DNA from: Gallionella sp.
GTDB lineage: Bacteria; Pseudomonadota; Gammaproteobacteria; Burkholderiales; Gallionellaceae
DNA length: 33,840 bases
Reading direction: 5' to 3'
Assembly: GCA_013043965.1 (NCBI GenBank)
Contig: JABEVF010000124.1
Span: 1 to 33,840 of the forward strand
The position numbers and the translations under genes are program-made. Each line of letters opens with the position of its first letter. The first letter of the stretch is position 1. Shown piece after piece: positions 1 to 14,161 of this stretch. The notes beneath the pieces were generated by a model. It saw only the letters and a list, made by a program, of their open reading frames with translations, was not told the DNA's origin and made no database searches.

Positions 1-22
1 TCATGTGCTGGATTTTTTTCAT
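1..22 (-). CDS. start of a truncated gene running off the left edge
   Basis: On the minus strand an ATG at 22-20 is preceded by a full AAGGAG Shine-Dalgarno (34-29) with a 6-nt spacer. It opens a frame reading MKKIQHM before the window ends. The strength and spacing of the ribosome-binding site make a real start likely, but seven residues cannot identify a product. It would be read after the glycine-rich lipoprotein gene at 84-311, about 60 nt downstream of that stop. Confidence 0.45.
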
Positions 23-83
23 CAATAGCTCCTTAGAATTTTAAAAGTCGGGGTCTGACACCGGGGAGGTCTAGTCGGCACAT

Positions 84-311
84 TCAATCATCGCCGCCTC
101 CTTCGCCGCCGAAGCCGACCATACCGCCGCCAAAGCCTCCGTCACCGAAACCGCCGAACCCCCCCCCGTCCATGCCGCCGAAGCCGCCTCCATCCATACC
201 GCCGAAACCGCCATAGCCGGATTCATAATTACTATACCCATCACCCATGGGCATGCCCACGCAGCCGGTCAATGCCAGCAGCAGCGCGCTCATCAATATC
301 AATTTTTTCAT
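84..311 (-). CDS. small glycine-rich lipoprotein
   Basis: A 75-residue protein with a lipoprotein signal peptide: a KK start, a hydrophobic stretch and the lipobox LTGC ending at Cys17. The mature part is almost all Gly, Phe, Asp and Met, built on repeats of the type GGGFGGMD (two clear copies) and then degenerate GGFGD/GGFGGG units. It ends in acidic DD. A GAGG ribosome-binding site lies 6 nt before the ATG. Cys17 should be lipidated and the chain anchored in the inner or outer membrane; the +2 residue is Val, not Asp, which under the usual Lol rule favours the outer membrane. The gene follows argJ after 184 bp in which I see no clear terminator or strong promoter. I do not recognise the family. 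The low-complexity sequence could be a flexible surface linker, but no function can be assigned. Confidence 0.7.
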   Translation of the reverse strand: MKKLILMSALLLALTGCVGMPMGDGYSNYESGYGGFGGMDGGGFGGMDGGGFGGFGDGGFGGGMVGFGGEGGGDD

Positions 312-495
312 TTAGTACCTCACGGTGAGAACGAAAAACAACGATCCGCCAGAGTGGTTAGATTGGCGAGATTTGCAGCTTATATCTGCAACGCGCAGCA
401 TAGCATCATCACACTCACGGGTGATCCAAGTCAGACAGGCAAATAAGTAACCAGAAGTAAACAGGGCTAAGCTGATCTGGCACATCCGCCATTAT

Positions 496-1725
496 CTAGC
501 TGCGATAGCTGGCGTTGATCTTCACGTAATCATACGAAAAATCGCAGGTCCACAGCGTGGCATTTTCCGCGCCACGAGCCAGCACCACGCGGATGGTGAT
601 GTCGCTTTGTTGCATCACGCGCTGGCCGTCTGCTTCCTGGTAACTCGCCGCGCGTCCGCCATTTTCGGCGACCAGCACGTCGTCCAGATACAGCCTGAGT
701 TGAGACACGTCCAAGTCCGTCACCCCGGCGTAGCCGATGGCGGCTAGGATGCGGCCGAGGTTGGGGTCGGAAGCGAAGAACGCGGTCTTGACCAGCGGCG
801 AATGCGCGATCGCGTAGCCGATCTTTTTACATTCAGCTTCGTCGCGGCCGCCTTCGATTTGGATGGTGATGAACTTGGTCGCGCCTTCGCCGTCACGCAC
901 GATGGCCTGTGCCAGGTAGGTCGCGACTTCGCTCACCGCCGCCAACAATTTTGCGTAAGCCGCGCTGTCTGCCGAGGCAATCTCCGGCAATGCGGCTTTG
1001 CCCGTGGCAATCAGCATCAGCGCGTCGTTGGTCGAGGTGTCGCCATCGACGGTGATGCAATTGAATGAACTGTCGCAGGCAGCACTCACCATTTTCTGCA
1101 ACAGCGCCTGGCTGATCGCCGCATCGGTGGCGATGTAGCCCAGCATGGTCGCCATGTTCGGATGAATCATGCCGGAGCCTTTGGCGATGCCGGTTAGCGT
1201 GACGGTCACGCCGTCTATGACCACTTGTTTGGAGATCGCTTTGGCGACGATGTCGGTGGTCATTATCGCCTGCGCCCCCGCCAACCAGTTATCGGCACGC
1301 ACATCCGCCACCGCGGCGGGCAAACCGGCGGCAATCCTGGCGACAGGCAACGGCTCCATGATCACGCCGGTCGAGAACGGCAGTATCTGTGCGGCTTGGC
1401 AGCCCAGCAGTCCGGCCAGTGCGGCACAGCTCGCCCGCGCATCGGCCATGCCCTGCTCCCCCGTTCCGGCATTGGCGTTGCCGGTGTTCACCAGCAACGC
1501 GCGTATGCCATCGGCCTGCGCCAGATGCGCTTTCGCCACGGTGACGGGTGCGGCGCAAAAACGGTTGGTGGTAAACACACCGGCGATGCGCGCGCCAGCG
1601 CACAATTCCATGACCAGCAGGTCCTTGCGGCCGGGATGTTTGATGCCCGCACAGGCGACCCCCAAAGAAACGCCCGCAACGGGCAACAGTTGTGCCGCAA
1701 CGGGCGATGTCAAATTCACTGGCAT
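496..1725 (-). CDS. argJ: bifunctional ornithine acetyltransferase / N-acetylglutamate synthase
   Basis: ArgJ (409 aa, the usual family length) moves the acetyl group from N-acetylornithine to glutamate, recycling it in arginine biosynthesis; bifunctional members also use acetyl-CoA. The proenzyme cuts itself before a Thr in a conserved [14 protein letters not shown] segment. That segment is intact here, with Ala192-Thr193 as the expected cleavage pair and Thr193 as nucleophile of the beta chain. The N-terminal TGNANAGTG stretch and the C-terminal [15 protein letters not shown] stretch also match the family. Start ATG at 1725 has an AGGGA-like site just upstream. The gene lies 15 nt after the cyclic-nucleotide-binding gene and may be co-transcribed with it and secA. 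Sequence alone does not show whether it is mono- or bifunctional. Confidence 0.96.
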   Translation of the reverse strand: MPVNLTSPVAAQLLPVAGVSLGVACAGIKHPGRKDLLVMELCAGARIAGVFTTNRFCAAPVTVAKAHLAQADGIRALLVNTGNANAGTGEQGMADARASCAALAGLLGCQAAQILPFSTGVIMEPLPVARIAAGLPAAVADVRADNWLAGAQAIMTTDIVAKAISKQVVIDGVTVTLTGIAKGSGMIHPNMATMLGYIATDAAISQALLQKMVSAACDSSFNCITVDGDTSTNDALMLIATGKAALPEIASADSAAYAKLLAAVSEVATYLAQAIVRDGEGATKFITIQIEGGRDEAECKKIGYAIAHSPLVKTAFFASDPNLGRILAAIGYAGVTDLDVSQLRLYLDDVLVAENGGRAASYQEADGQRVMQQSDITIRVVLARGAENATLWTCDFSYDYVKINASYRS

Positions 1726-1740
1726 GCAGCTTCCCTATTT

Positions 1741-2226
1741 TTAGTAACGGCCTTTGGAACTGAAGATGTAGTTACTCATTTCCACCGCCTGCATGTTCAT
1801 GCGGCGCACGATGCCGTGCACGTTGCGCACCACGCCGCGCATCACGCGATACATGATCATCGGATGGCTGTTGATCAGCGTCTCGAAACGCGCGCGCTCC
1901 AGACTCAGCACCTGCGTGTCGCCCATCGCGAACAGGGTCGCGCTGATATGCGAGGCCGCGCCGCCGACGAAAGTGATGATGCCGGCCAGATCGCCGGGTT
2001 TGAGCACATGGATGGTGGAGATTTCGCTACCGTTATGGATCTTCACCTCGATGTCGCCGTTCGCGAGGATGAACAGGTTATCGTGACCCTCGTCGCCTGG
2101 CTTGGTGATCTGCTCACCCGCTTTATAAGATTTCACCTCGAACAAACTGCCCAGAATCTGCACTTCGGCATCGCTCAATTCTTCGGTAATCGTTGAAGTG
2201 CGCAGCGTATCAATCACTAATGACAT
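1741..2226 (-). CDS. stand-alone cyclic nucleotide-binding domain protein
   Basis: A 161-residue protein made of one CRP-type cyclic-nucleotide-binding beta-barrel: a start such as LSDAEVQILGSLFEVKSYKAGEQI, a central PGDEGHDNLFILANGDIEV and the phosphate-cassette region LKPGDLAGIITFVGG. It has a short C-terminal helix and no helix-turn-helix, kinase or channel domain. It is therefore probably a small sensor or adaptor, not a transcription factor. The cassette lacks the usual FGE...R(S/T)A residues, so cAMP binding is uncertain. I chose the ATG at 2226, which has a GGGAG site with a 6-nt spacer; an in-frame GTG lies one codon upstream. It lies 17 nt after secA and 15 nt before argJ. The ligand is unknown. 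Confidence 0.85.
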   Translation of the reverse strand: MSLVIDTLRTSTITEELSDAEVQILGSLFEVKSYKAGEQITKPGDEGHDNLFILANGDIEVKIHNGSEISTIHVLKPGDLAGIITFVGGAASHISATLFAMGDTQVLSLERARFETLINSHPMIMYRVMRGVVRNVHGIVRRMNMQAVEMSNYIFSSKGRY

Positions 2227-2243
2227 CACATTCTCCCTATCAA

Positions 2244-4952
<2,709 letters not shown>

Positions 4953-4977
4953 GTTTTCGTTTTTCTTGACGGCAAAT

Positions 4978-5008
4978 AAAAAAGGCGAGGCAGAACCATC
5001 ACCTCACC
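4978..5008 (-). terminator. rho-independent terminator after the M23 peptidase gene
   Basis: On the minus strand GGTGAGG (5008-5002) pairs with CCTCGCC (4990-4984), seven pairs including one G-T, around an 11-nt loop. It is followed directly by six T residues and then ATTT. It starts 21 nt after the M23 stop and ends 25 nt before the secA start, so it separates the two genes. Confidence 0.75.
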
Positions 5009-5029
5009 CTAGCACAAAATTATCTAACT

Positions 5030-5950
5030 TTAACTAGCGGCGTTCTTCAAAAAACGCACCGGATTCTGGGCGATACCTTTATAGCGAACTTCAAAATGCA
5101 AGTGGTTGCCCGTGGAGCGCCCGGTACTACCGACTTCGGCGATCTTGTCACCTCGCCTCACCATCTGACCAACCTTTACGAACAGCTTGGAGGCATGGGC
5201 GTAGCGCGTGATGATGTCGTTGCCGTGCTCGATCTCGACCATATTACCATAGCTGGGATGCTTATCCGCATACGACACCACACCGCCGGCTGAAGCGTAA
5301 ATAGGCGTGCCCTCGGGCACCACATAATCCACCCCTTCATGCATCGCGCTTTGGCCGGTGAAAGGGTCGACTCGCCAGCCGAAATTGGACGAGTACCAAC
5401 CCGATTTGACCGGCGCGACCGAGGGCAATAATTTCTGGCTCAATTGGTTCTGCATCAGCATGGTTTGCAACGCGGACAACTTGTCGCCGCGATCACCCAC
5501 CAGCTGGGTCATGTTCTTCAATTCGCGTTCCAGGTCCGCCACGCCGACCTCGGATACGGACGAGGTCACCAACGGGCCGCCTTGTGCGACCGGCTTATCA
5601 AAAGAAAATTCCGCCGGATTCATGCCGGTCAATTTTGCCAGCCGCCCGCCCAGGGCGTCCAAACGCTGCATCTGCGCTTGCATCTGACCGACTTTGGCGG
5701 CCATCGCCTGCAGGCTGGCTTGCACATAAGCCTGTTGTCTCTCACGCTCGGCTTCCCGCCCGCTCAGCAGTATGGTGCGTGCCGCGTCGCTTAGGTTCTG
5801 CGGCGCGAAACGCAACAGCACGTTTTGCAACGCGCTTGCGAATATCACGGTTATCACCATGAGCAGTATCAAGGCCAGCAGTATCTGTTTGCCGCCCAGA
5901 GAAATACTGTGTGTTTTTGCCAGACGATTAGAAACTAGAATAATATTCAT
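5030..5950 (-). CDS. M23 (LytM) family cell-wall metallopeptidase, membrane-anchored
   Basis: A 306-residue protein with a short cytoplasmic N-terminus, one transmembrane segment (about residues 22-41), a coiled-coil-like middle (the MAAKVGQMQAQMQRLDALGG region) and a C-terminal LytM domain. The zinc ligands are present: His and Asp in MHEGVDY and the HLHFEV motif at about residues 283-288. Members cleave peptidoglycan cross-links or, when inactive, activate amidases; an intact ligand set favours an active enzyme. The start at 5950 is chosen because GGGAG precedes it by 5 nt; a GTG frame opening at 5995 would run into the divergent gene. It ends in its own terminator before secA. The same neighbour order (DUF721, M23, secA) is familiar in betaproteobacteria. 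Confidence 0.92.
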   Translation of the reverse strand: MNIILVSNRLAKTHSISLGGKQILLALILLMVITVIFASALQNVLLRFAPQNLSDAARTILLSGREAERERQQAYVQASLQAMAAKVGQMQAQMQRLDALGGRLAKLTGMNPAEFSFDKPVAQGGPLVTSSVSEVGVADLERELKNMTQLVGDRGDKLSALQTMLMQNQLSQKLLPSVAPVKSGWYSSNFGWRVDPFTGQSAMHEGVDYVVPEGTPIYASAGGVVSYADKHPSYGNMVEIEHGNDIITRYAHASKLFVKVGQMVRRGDKIAEVGSTGRSTGNHLHFEVRYKGIAQNPVRFLKNAAS

Positions 5951-5982
5951 CACCGCTCCCTTTTTACCACGATAATAAAGTT

Positions 5983-6408
5983 GTGACCCAACCACTCAAA
6001 AACTTACTGAACAACAGCACGGAGTTCCGCTCGATACTCGGCAAAGCGCAAGCTTTGTGCGCGCTGCAACAACAGCTCTGTGCGGCGACCCCGACCTATC
6101 TCGCGCAAACCAGCCAAGTATTGAGCCTGGAATTCGGCATATTGACCATCGCCACCGGCAATGCCACTGTCGCCGCCAAGCTGCGCCAGCTCGCACCGGA
6201 AATCCTGGGCAATCTTAAAAATCGGGGAGCCGAGGTTAGCGGAATCCGCGTCAAGGTGCAAGTTTCATACCTCGCGCCATCGCGCCAAACAAAAGCCCGC
6301 AAGTTAAGCAGCGTGGCGCGAACCGCCATCAAACAACTCGGCGACAGCCTGGTGGACTCACCGCTCAAGGACGCGCTGACCAAGATGTCGGGCAACAAGC
6401 CCGCCTGA
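5983..6408 (+). CDS. DUF721 protein, probable DciA-like helicase-loading factor
   Basis: A 141-residue protein of the DUF721 type. The N-terminal helical part contains the family-like stretch LGKAQALCALQQQLCAATP, followed by a small alpha/beta unit (VLSLEFGILTIATGNATVAAKLRQLAPEIL and GIRVKVQVSYLAP). DUF721 proteins with this fold include DciA, which loads the DnaB helicase in bacteria lacking DnaC; that role is inferred here from the family. The start is a GTG with no strong ribosome-binding site. It diverges from the M23 gene with only 32 nt between starts, and its TGA stop directly abuts the serS stop on the other strand with zero bases between, an unusually tight convergent junction. Confidence 0.8.
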   Translation: MTQPLKNLLNNSTEFRSILGKAQALCALQQQLCAATPTYLAQTSQVLSLEFGILTIATGNATVAAKLRQLAPEILGNLKNRGAEVSGIRVKVQVSYLAPSRQTKARKLSSVARTAIKQLGDSLVDSPLKDALTKMSGNKPA

Positions 6409-9053
<2,645 letters not shown>

Positions 9054-9668
9054 TTACTCACCCAGCACATCCGCGCCTTTAGGCGGAGTGAAGTGGAATT
9101 GCTGCGCTGAAAATTTCGGGTTGTGCAGCATGTTGGAAAACCGCAGCACGGTCTTATGCCCGAACATATCGTTCAATTCCATAGCGACCAGTTCCGACTG
9201 CGCGTTGAAGCCCATGCGTATCTTGTCGAAGCTGGTGTCTTGCGCTTTCGCGTTGGCCTGCAACCACTCCAGCCCATCGCGGCTGCCATCTTCTTTCAGG
9301 TTAAATCCGCGCTCGATCTCGTTGTTGCCGGACAGCAAGGCGGCGGGACTGCTGCCCAGCGCGGCATCCAGTTTTTTGACCGTGACCTGGTTGAGGTCCT
9401 CGTCATACAGCCAGAACTTGACCCCATCGCCGACGATGATCTGCGCGTAAGGCTTCTGGTACGTCCAGCGGAATTTTCCCGGACGCTGGAATTGCATCAC
9501 CCCGGCAGCGCTTTGCACGCGTTTGCCGTTCTGATCGACCACCACTTGCGTGAAATCGGCTTGTGCGGAATGCGTGCCCGCGATGAAGGTCTTGAGTCTT
9601 TCGATCGCGCCGGCATGCGCGCAAAGCGGCAACAATAACAGCAATGAAGCAGCAATAATTTTTTTCAT
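9054..9668 (-). CDS. lolA: outer-membrane lipoprotein carrier protein LolA
   Basis: LolA (204 aa) is the periplasmic chaperone that takes lipoproteins from LolCDE to LolB at the outer membrane. A signal peptide of about 19 residues ends at CAHA. The mature chain starts with a typical ERLKTFIAGTHSAQADFTQ segment and contains the conserved RPGKFRW motif and YDEDLNQVTV strand. The C-terminal part FTPPKGADVL closes the open beta-barrel fold. It is followed without a gap by rarA. In front of it lies an 86-bp spacer with 7-bp repeats separating it from ftsK. Confidence 0.96.
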   Translation of the reverse strand: MKKIIAASLLLLLPLCAHAGAIERLKTFIAGTHSAQADFTQVVVDQNGKRVQSAAGVMQFQRPGKFRWTYQKPYAQIIVGDGVKFWLYDEDLNQVTVKKLDAALGSSPAALLSGNNEIERGFNLKEDGSRDGLEWLQANAKAQDTSFDKIRMGFNAQSELVAMELNDMFGHKTVLRFSNMLHNPKFSAQQFHFTPPKGADVLGE

Positions 9669-9679
9669 TTGTTCCTTTT

Positions 9680-9766
9680 AGGATCGAAGAGCGAGGATCG
9701 GGGATTGAGTTAAACGCGGCGCATCGATGTTCCTCGACCCTTGCTCCACGCGCCTCAATCCTGTCT
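9680..9766. repeat. inverted 7-bp repeat array between lolA and ftsK
   Basis: Left arm on the plus strand, read in sevens from 9680: aggatcg, aagagcg, aggatcg, gggattg. Right arm, read in sevens from 9732: cctcgac, ccttgct, ccacgcg, cctcaat, cctgtct. The arms are opposite in strand sense (GGATCG-like against CCTCG/CCTTG-like), with 24 nt between. The right arm reaches into ftsK and contains its stop codon and last two codons. It resembles the heptamer short tandemly repeated sequences known from cyanobacteria in form, not in sequence. Units are degenerate, so exact borders are uncertain. Confidence 0.6.
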
Positions 9767-12025
9767 GTTGGGGGCCAGCACTTCGCGGTTGCCGTTGCTC
9801 TGCATGGCGGACACCAGCCCGGCCGCTTCCATTTGCTCGACCAGCCGCGCGGCGCGGTTGTAGCCGATGCGCAGATTGCGTTGCACCAGCGAGATCGATG
9901 CGCGGCGCGACTTGAGCACCACCTCGACCGCCTGGTCGTAGAGCGGGTCCGCTTCCGAGCCCAGGGACTCGCCGCCGCCGTCATTCTCCGCACCGGATTC
10001 ATCCAGCGAACTGAGCACGCCGTCTATATATTGCGGCTCGCCTTGCGCCTTCAGATATTCGGCCACGCGATGCACCTCCTGGTCCGACACGAACGCGCCG
10101 TGCACCCTCTGCGGATAGCCCGTGCCGGGCGGCAAGTACAGCATGTCGCCCTGACCCAGCAGGGCTTCCGCGCCCATCTGGTCGAGGATGGTGCGCGAAT
10201 CTATCTTGCTCGACACCTGGAACGCCACGCGGGTCGGCACATTGGCTTTGATCAGGCCGGTGATCACATCCACCGAGGGACGTTGCGTCGCCAGCACCAG
10301 ATGGATGCCCGATGCTCTCGCTTTCTGCGCCAGACGCGCGATCAGCTCTTCGATCTTCTTGCCCACCACCATCATCAGGTCGGCCAGCTCGTCGATGAAT
10401 ACCACCAGCAGATACATCTCCTCCAGCAGTTCGGGATTTTCCGGTGTCAGGCTGAACGGGTTGGTGAGCGGCGCGCCCGCTTTGATCGCATCGCGGACCT
10501 TCTGGTTGTAGCCGGCGATGTTGCGCACACCGAAATGAGACATCAGGCGGTAGCGTTTATCCATGTCTTGCACGCACCAGTTAAGCCCCGATGCCGCCTG
10601 GCGCATGTCGGTCACGACCGGCGCGATCAGATGCGGTATGCCTTCGTACACCGACAATTCCAGCATCTTGGGGTCGATCAACAGCATGCGCACTTGCTGC
10701 GGGGTGGCCTTGTACAGGATGCTCAATATCATCGCGTTGATGCCCACCGACTTGCCCGAACCTGTCGTGCCCGCGACCAGCACATGCGGCATCTTGGCCA
10801 AGTCCGCCACGACCGCTTTGCCGGAAATATCCTTGCCCATCGCGATGGTCAGCATCGAGCCCATATCGGCATACACCTGCGAGCTCAATATCTCCGAGAG
10901 CTGCACCATCTGCCGGCGGGCGTTGGGTAGCTCCAACGCCATATAAGCCTTGCCGGGTATGGTCTCGACCAGACGTATGCTCACCACCGACAGCGCGCGC
11001 GCCAGATCTTTCACCAGATTGGTGATCTGGCTGCCTTTCACACCCACCGCCGGATCGATCTCGTAACGCGTGATGACAGGTCCCGGATACGCGCCCACCA
11101 CTTTGACTTCCACGCCGAAATCCTTGAGCTTGCGCTCGATCAGACGCGAGGTGAATTCCAGCGCCTCCGCCGACACGCTCTCGACCTGTTTGCTGGCGGT
11201 ATCCAGCAGATGCAAAGGTGGCAAAGGCGAATCGGGTATCTCGGCGAACAAATGGGTTTGTTTCTCCTGGCTCACGCGCGCCGATTTCGGCACGTCGGTG
11301 ACCGGCATTTCGATATGGATGGGCTGATGGTCTTCGACGCGTTTCTTTTCCACCTCGACCACGGCACTGCGCTGCGTCATCGCCTGCGCGCCGATGCGTT
11401 TGTCCTGGCGGGTCTGCCAGGCCGTGTGCGCCCACAGATAGGCGGCCTCCAAAGCGCCGCCCAGGCTATCGATGAAGCGCAGCCAGGATAATCCGCTGAA
11501 CACGCTGAAACTGGTCGCGAGCAGTGCCAGCAACAACAAGGTCGCGCCGGTAAAACCCAGCAGATGCGTCAGCGCGTCGCCCACCACCCGTCCCATCATC
11601 CCGCCGGGAGCCAATGGCAGGACCACTTTCAGGCTGTACAAACGGATCGCTTCGAGCGCGCTGCTGGACAACAACAGCACAGCAAAGCCGATGCCGCTCA
11701 CCCAGAGCACGCGCCGGTCGAACAGGCTGTCGGCGCGCAGATTGTGGTAGCCCGCCCAGATGCGTTGCAGCATCAACCCCACCCACCACCATGCGGACAA
11801 GCCGAACAGATAGAACAACACATCGGAGAGATACGCGCCCAGCACGCCGCCGGGATTGCGGGTGACCGCGCCGCTGCCGCTATGCGACCAGGCCGGGTCG
11901 CCGTGCTGGTAGCCGAACAACACCACGGTGAAATAGATGGCGCACGCGACAAACAGTAGCCAGCGCGATTCGCGCAACACCACCAGCAGCCTGTTGCCGA
12001 CTTGGTTGCGATCCGGTTGCGCCAT
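9755..12025 (-). CDS. ftsK: DNA translocase FtsK
   Basis: FtsK (756 aa) anchors at the division septum and pumps the chromosome terminus to the dif site for XerCD resolution. The N-terminal part has four hydrophobic segments (about residues 22-40, 63-85, 107-125 and 155-178). A short linker leads to the motor, with Walker A GTTGSGKS (about 419-426) and Walker [13 protein letters not shown]. The C-terminal gamma winged helix ([33 protein letters not shown]) reads KOPS polarity sites. I start it at the ATG at 12025, which overlaps the response-regulator stop by one base (TGATG); a longer open frame upstream is only the regulator gene in another frame. The stop codon lies inside a 7-bp repeat array. 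Confidence 0.96.
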   Translation of the reverse strand: MAQPDRNQVGNRLLVVLRESRWLLFVACAIYFTVVLFGYQHGDPAWSHSGSGAVTRNPGGVLGAYLSDVLFYLFGLSAWWWVGLMLQRIWAGYHNLRADSLFDRRVLWVSGIGFAVLLLSSSALEAIRLYSLKVVLPLAPGGMMGRVVGDALTHLLGFTGATLLLLALLATSFSVFSGLSWLRFIDSLGGALEAAYLWAHTAWQTRQDKRIGAQAMTQRSAVVEVEKKRVEDHQPIHIEMPVTDVPKSARVSQEKQTHLFAEIPDSPLPPLHLLDTASKQVESVSAEALEFTSRLIERKLKDFGVEVKVVGAYPGPVITRYEIDPAVGVKGSQITNLVKDLARALSVVSIRLVETIPGKAYMALELPNARRQMVQLSEILSSQVYADMGSMLTIAMGKDISGKAVVADLAKMPHVLVAGTTGSGKSVGINAMILSILYKATPQQVRMLLIDPKMLELSVYEGIPHLIAPVVTDMRQAASGLNWCVQDMDKRYRLMSHFGVRNIAGYNQKVRDAIKAGAPLTNPFSLTPENPELLEEMYLLVVFIDELADLMMVVGKKIEELIARLAQKARASGIHLVLATQRPSVDVITGLIKANVPTRVAFQVSSKIDSRTILDQMGAEALLGQGDMLYLPPGTGYPQRVHGAFVSDQEVHRVAEYLKAQGEPQYIDGVLSSLDESGAENDGGGESLGSEADPLYDQAVEVVLKSRRASISLVQRNLRIGYNRAARLVEQMEAAGLVSAMQSNGNREVLAPNRQD

Positions 12026-12684
12026 CACACCGCTCCGATCAAACCGAGCTGCTCCGCGACGCGCACCGCCTCCATGCGGCTGTTCACGCGCAGGACCTGA
12101 TACACCGCCGCGACATGGATTTTCACCGTGCCCTCGGCCAGGTCGACCGCCCTCGCGATCTGCTTGTTGCTCAAGCCTTCCGCCAGATGCCCCAGCACCT
12201 GCATCTGGCGCGGGGTCAGCCCGTATTCGTTGGTGTTCAAGCTGCGTTTGTCCATGCGCTCGGGCGGGCTGGATTCCAGGACACCTTGCTGTTCCAGCAT
12301 TTGCGGGGGCACATAGACCCCGCCCGCCAGGACCAGGTTCAAGGCACTCAGCATCACCGGCGCGGTGGCACTCTTGCACACGAAACCCATCGCGCCGTAG
12401 CTCATCACTTTTTCCATCTTGTCCCGGCCATCCTCACCGGACACGACCACCACGGGAATGTGCGGGAAGCGTTGATGAAAGAATTTAATCGAAATCGCGC
12501 CTTCGCTGCCAGGCATGTTCAGATCCATCAGTGCCAGATCCAGTTCGGGGTGCAACTCCGCCTGCTTCAGGCCGTCCGGGTAGTTACCCGCCTCGAATAT
12601 CTCGCCTACATCCGGCAGTTGCTGCAACACATAGCGCATGCCCTCGCGGAACAGGCTGTGATCATCGACCAGTAAGATTTTCAT
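12025..12684 (-). CDS. NarL/FixJ-type response regulator
   Basis: A 219-residue two-domain regulator. The receiver domain starts [15 protein letters not shown], has the phosphoacceptor Asp54 in MDLNMPG and the switch and Lys region VVVSGEDG...FVCKSA. The C-terminal LuxR-type helix-turn-helix reads [25 protein letters not shown]...EGTVKIHV. I prefer the ATG at 12684 because GGGA lies 5 nt before it; the alternative ATG at 12702 overlaps the kinase stop in ATGA but has a poor ribosome-binding site. The kinase just upstream is its expected partner. Its stop overlaps the ftsK start, so ftsK is probably expressed from the same transcript. The target genes are unknown. Confidence 0.92.
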   Translation of the reverse strand: MKILLVDDHSLFREGMRYVLQQLPDVGEIFEAGNYPDGLKQAELHPELDLALMDLNMPGSEGAISIKFFHQRFPHIPVVVVSGEDGRDKMEKVMSYGAMGFVCKSATAPVMLSALNLVLAGGVYVPPQMLEQQGVLESSPPERMDKRSLNTNEYGLTPRQMQVLGHLAEGLSNKQIARAVDLAEGTVKIHVAAVYQVLRVNSRMEAVRVAEQLGLIGAV

Positions 12685-12698
12685 TTTTTCCCTTGCAC

Positions 12699-14096
12699 TC
12701 ATACTTTGCTAACTGCTTGAATCATAACATCCGAAAGCTCCAGCGGCAGCAACAAACTAAAACAACTCCCGACACCCTCGCTCGAGCTGACCCGCACTTC
12801 GGCACCCAGCAAACGGGCCAGCCGCTGCACGATAGCCAGACCCAGCCCCAAACCGTTGTTACGGTCACGCTGCTTGTTGCCGATCTGGTAATACTCGTCA
12901 AAAATATGCGGCAAATGCTCCCCGGATATGCCGAGGCCGCTATCGCGCACCTCGATTTTCAAATTTTCGGCAACCCTCTCGCATCGCACCGATACCCAGC
13001 CGCGCTCGGTATAGCGGATGGCATTGGCGAGCAGGTTTCGCAAGATACGTTCCAGCAACAGGGAGTCGCTGTGCACGGTGTCCGCGCATTCTTCCATATT
13101 TAAGGCCAGCCCCTTCTCCTGGGCGATGCGGGAAAACTCGCCCTCCATGCGATCGAAGATTTGCTGTACGGGAAAGGTCTGGTAATAGGGGGACACCGCG
13201 CCCGTGTCCAGGCGGGAGATATCCAACAGCGAGTCGAACATCTCGCCCAGCACGTCCACCGAAGTCTCCACTTGCGCCATCAGCCTCGTCCCCTGCTCGC
13301 CGTGCACATGGGCTTTGAGCGCTCCGACGAACATGGTCAGCGCGTGCATCGGCTGGCGCAAATCATGGCTGGCGGCGGCGAGGAATCTGGACTTTGAGAT
13401 GCTGGCTTGCTCGGCTTGCTGTTGCGCCAACTCGGCGCGCTGATTCTCCAGTATCAATCCCTGGGCCAGCTGCTTGTTCTCCAACATCTGGCGCAACGAC
13501 AACTCGAAGGTCTGCGCCAATTCTTTGCCCGTGATCATCACATACACCAGAAACAACATCAGCAATCCGGACAACAGCAAGTGCTCGGAATCGCCAACCA
13601 GGGCATTGGCAAGCAGAATGGGCAGTATCAGCAGCGGCACAAAAATATACAAAGCGGGAGGGAAGACCGGGTTGGTGGTCACCGCACCCGCTGCCATACC
13701 CAGCATGGCGCAGATCAGAATGGCCTGATACGCCAGATTATCGGGGACGAACAACAGCAAACCGCCCGCACCCCACAACCCCCCGACCAGGCTGACGAAG
13801 AGCATCAGCCTGCTATGCCATATCCTGCATTCGGCTACGGTGCGCATGGCATCCCAATAACGCCAAACATAAAGAGACTCTATCGCATACATCAGGAACA
13901 GCATCCCCGCCCAGCCCAACAGCACAGGAACCGCGACCTTGCCCCACATCAGGCCTAGTACCATCAGCGTGACCGCGCTCCGCGCCGCGACCATGCGCGG
14001 ATAGCTGCGCAGGCGGGCGCGTATCTGTTCCGATCGTATGGGCAGATTCGCCTCGTCTATCTCAAACGACAGTTGTTCGCGCAAAGAATAGAGCAT
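12699..14096 (-). CDS. membrane sensor histidine kinase
   Basis: A 465-residue kinase. Residues 41-190 form about six transmembrane helices with almost no periplasmic loops, so the signal is probably sensed in or near the membrane. A coiled-coil linker leads to the H-box SHDLRQPMHAL with His244 as the phosphorylated residue. The ATPase domain has the N-box NLLANAIRYTERG, the G1 box DSGLGISG, the F-box HIFDEYYQ and the G2 box GLGLGLAIV. The HDLRQP H-box is typical of kinases paired with LuxR-type regulators, and such a regulator follows at once. The start at 14096 (MLYSLREQ) is chosen because the upstream in-frame extension is low-complexity Arg/Gly sequence lying across two hairpins and the bioD end. 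The stimulus is not predictable. Confidence 0.9.
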   Translation of the reverse strand: MLYSLREQLSFEIDEANLPIRSEQIRARLRSYPRMVAARSAVTLMVLGLMWGKVAVPVLLGWAGMLFLMYAIESLYVWRYWDAMRTVAECRIWHSRLMLFVSLVGGLWGAGGLLLFVPDNLAYQAILICAMLGMAAGAVTTNPVFPPALYIFVPLLILPILLANALVGDSEHLLLSGLLMLFLVYVMITGKELAQTFELSLRQMLENKQLAQGLILENQRAELAQQQAEQASISKSRFLAAASHDLRQPMHALTMFVGALKAHVHGEQGTRLMAQVETSVDVLGEMFDSLLDISRLDTGAVSPYYQTFPVQQIFDRMEGEFSRIAQEKGLALNMEECADTVHSDSLLLERILRNLLANAIRYTERGWVSVRCERVAENLKIEVRDSGLGISGEHLPHIFDEYYQIGNKQRDRNNGLGLGLAIVQRLARLLGAEVRVSSSEGVGSCFSLLLPLELSDVMIQAVSKV

Positions 14097-14114
14097 ACCT
14101 CGTACCTTTCCCCA

Positions 14115-14158
14115 GCCGCCTCGTTCGGCGGCGACTTTAGCATGCTCCCGTTCGGGAG
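14115..14158 (-). other. two tandem GC-rich hairpins between bioD and the kinase gene
   Basis: On the minus strand, 4 nt after the bioD stop, CTCCC-GAAC-GGGAG (14158-14145) is followed by GCCGCC-GAACGA-GGCGGC (14132-14115). Neither has a T-tract, so they are not clear rho-independent terminators. They may slow or partly stop transcription between the biotin genes and the kinase, or protect the biotin transcript end. Confidence 0.5.
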
Positions 14159-14161
14159 AAG

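Noticed and set aside
45-75. ggggtctgacaccgggg motif near the left edge, reminiscent of short repeats near Y1 transposases
   Set aside because: One imperfect copy, with no transposase nearby and a loop too small for the apparent dyad; not enough to call an element.
12026-12379. N-terminal extension of ftsK by 118 codons
   Set aside because: This part is the response-regulator gene in another frame, Arg/Gly/Pro-rich, and FtsK normally starts shortly before its first membrane helix.
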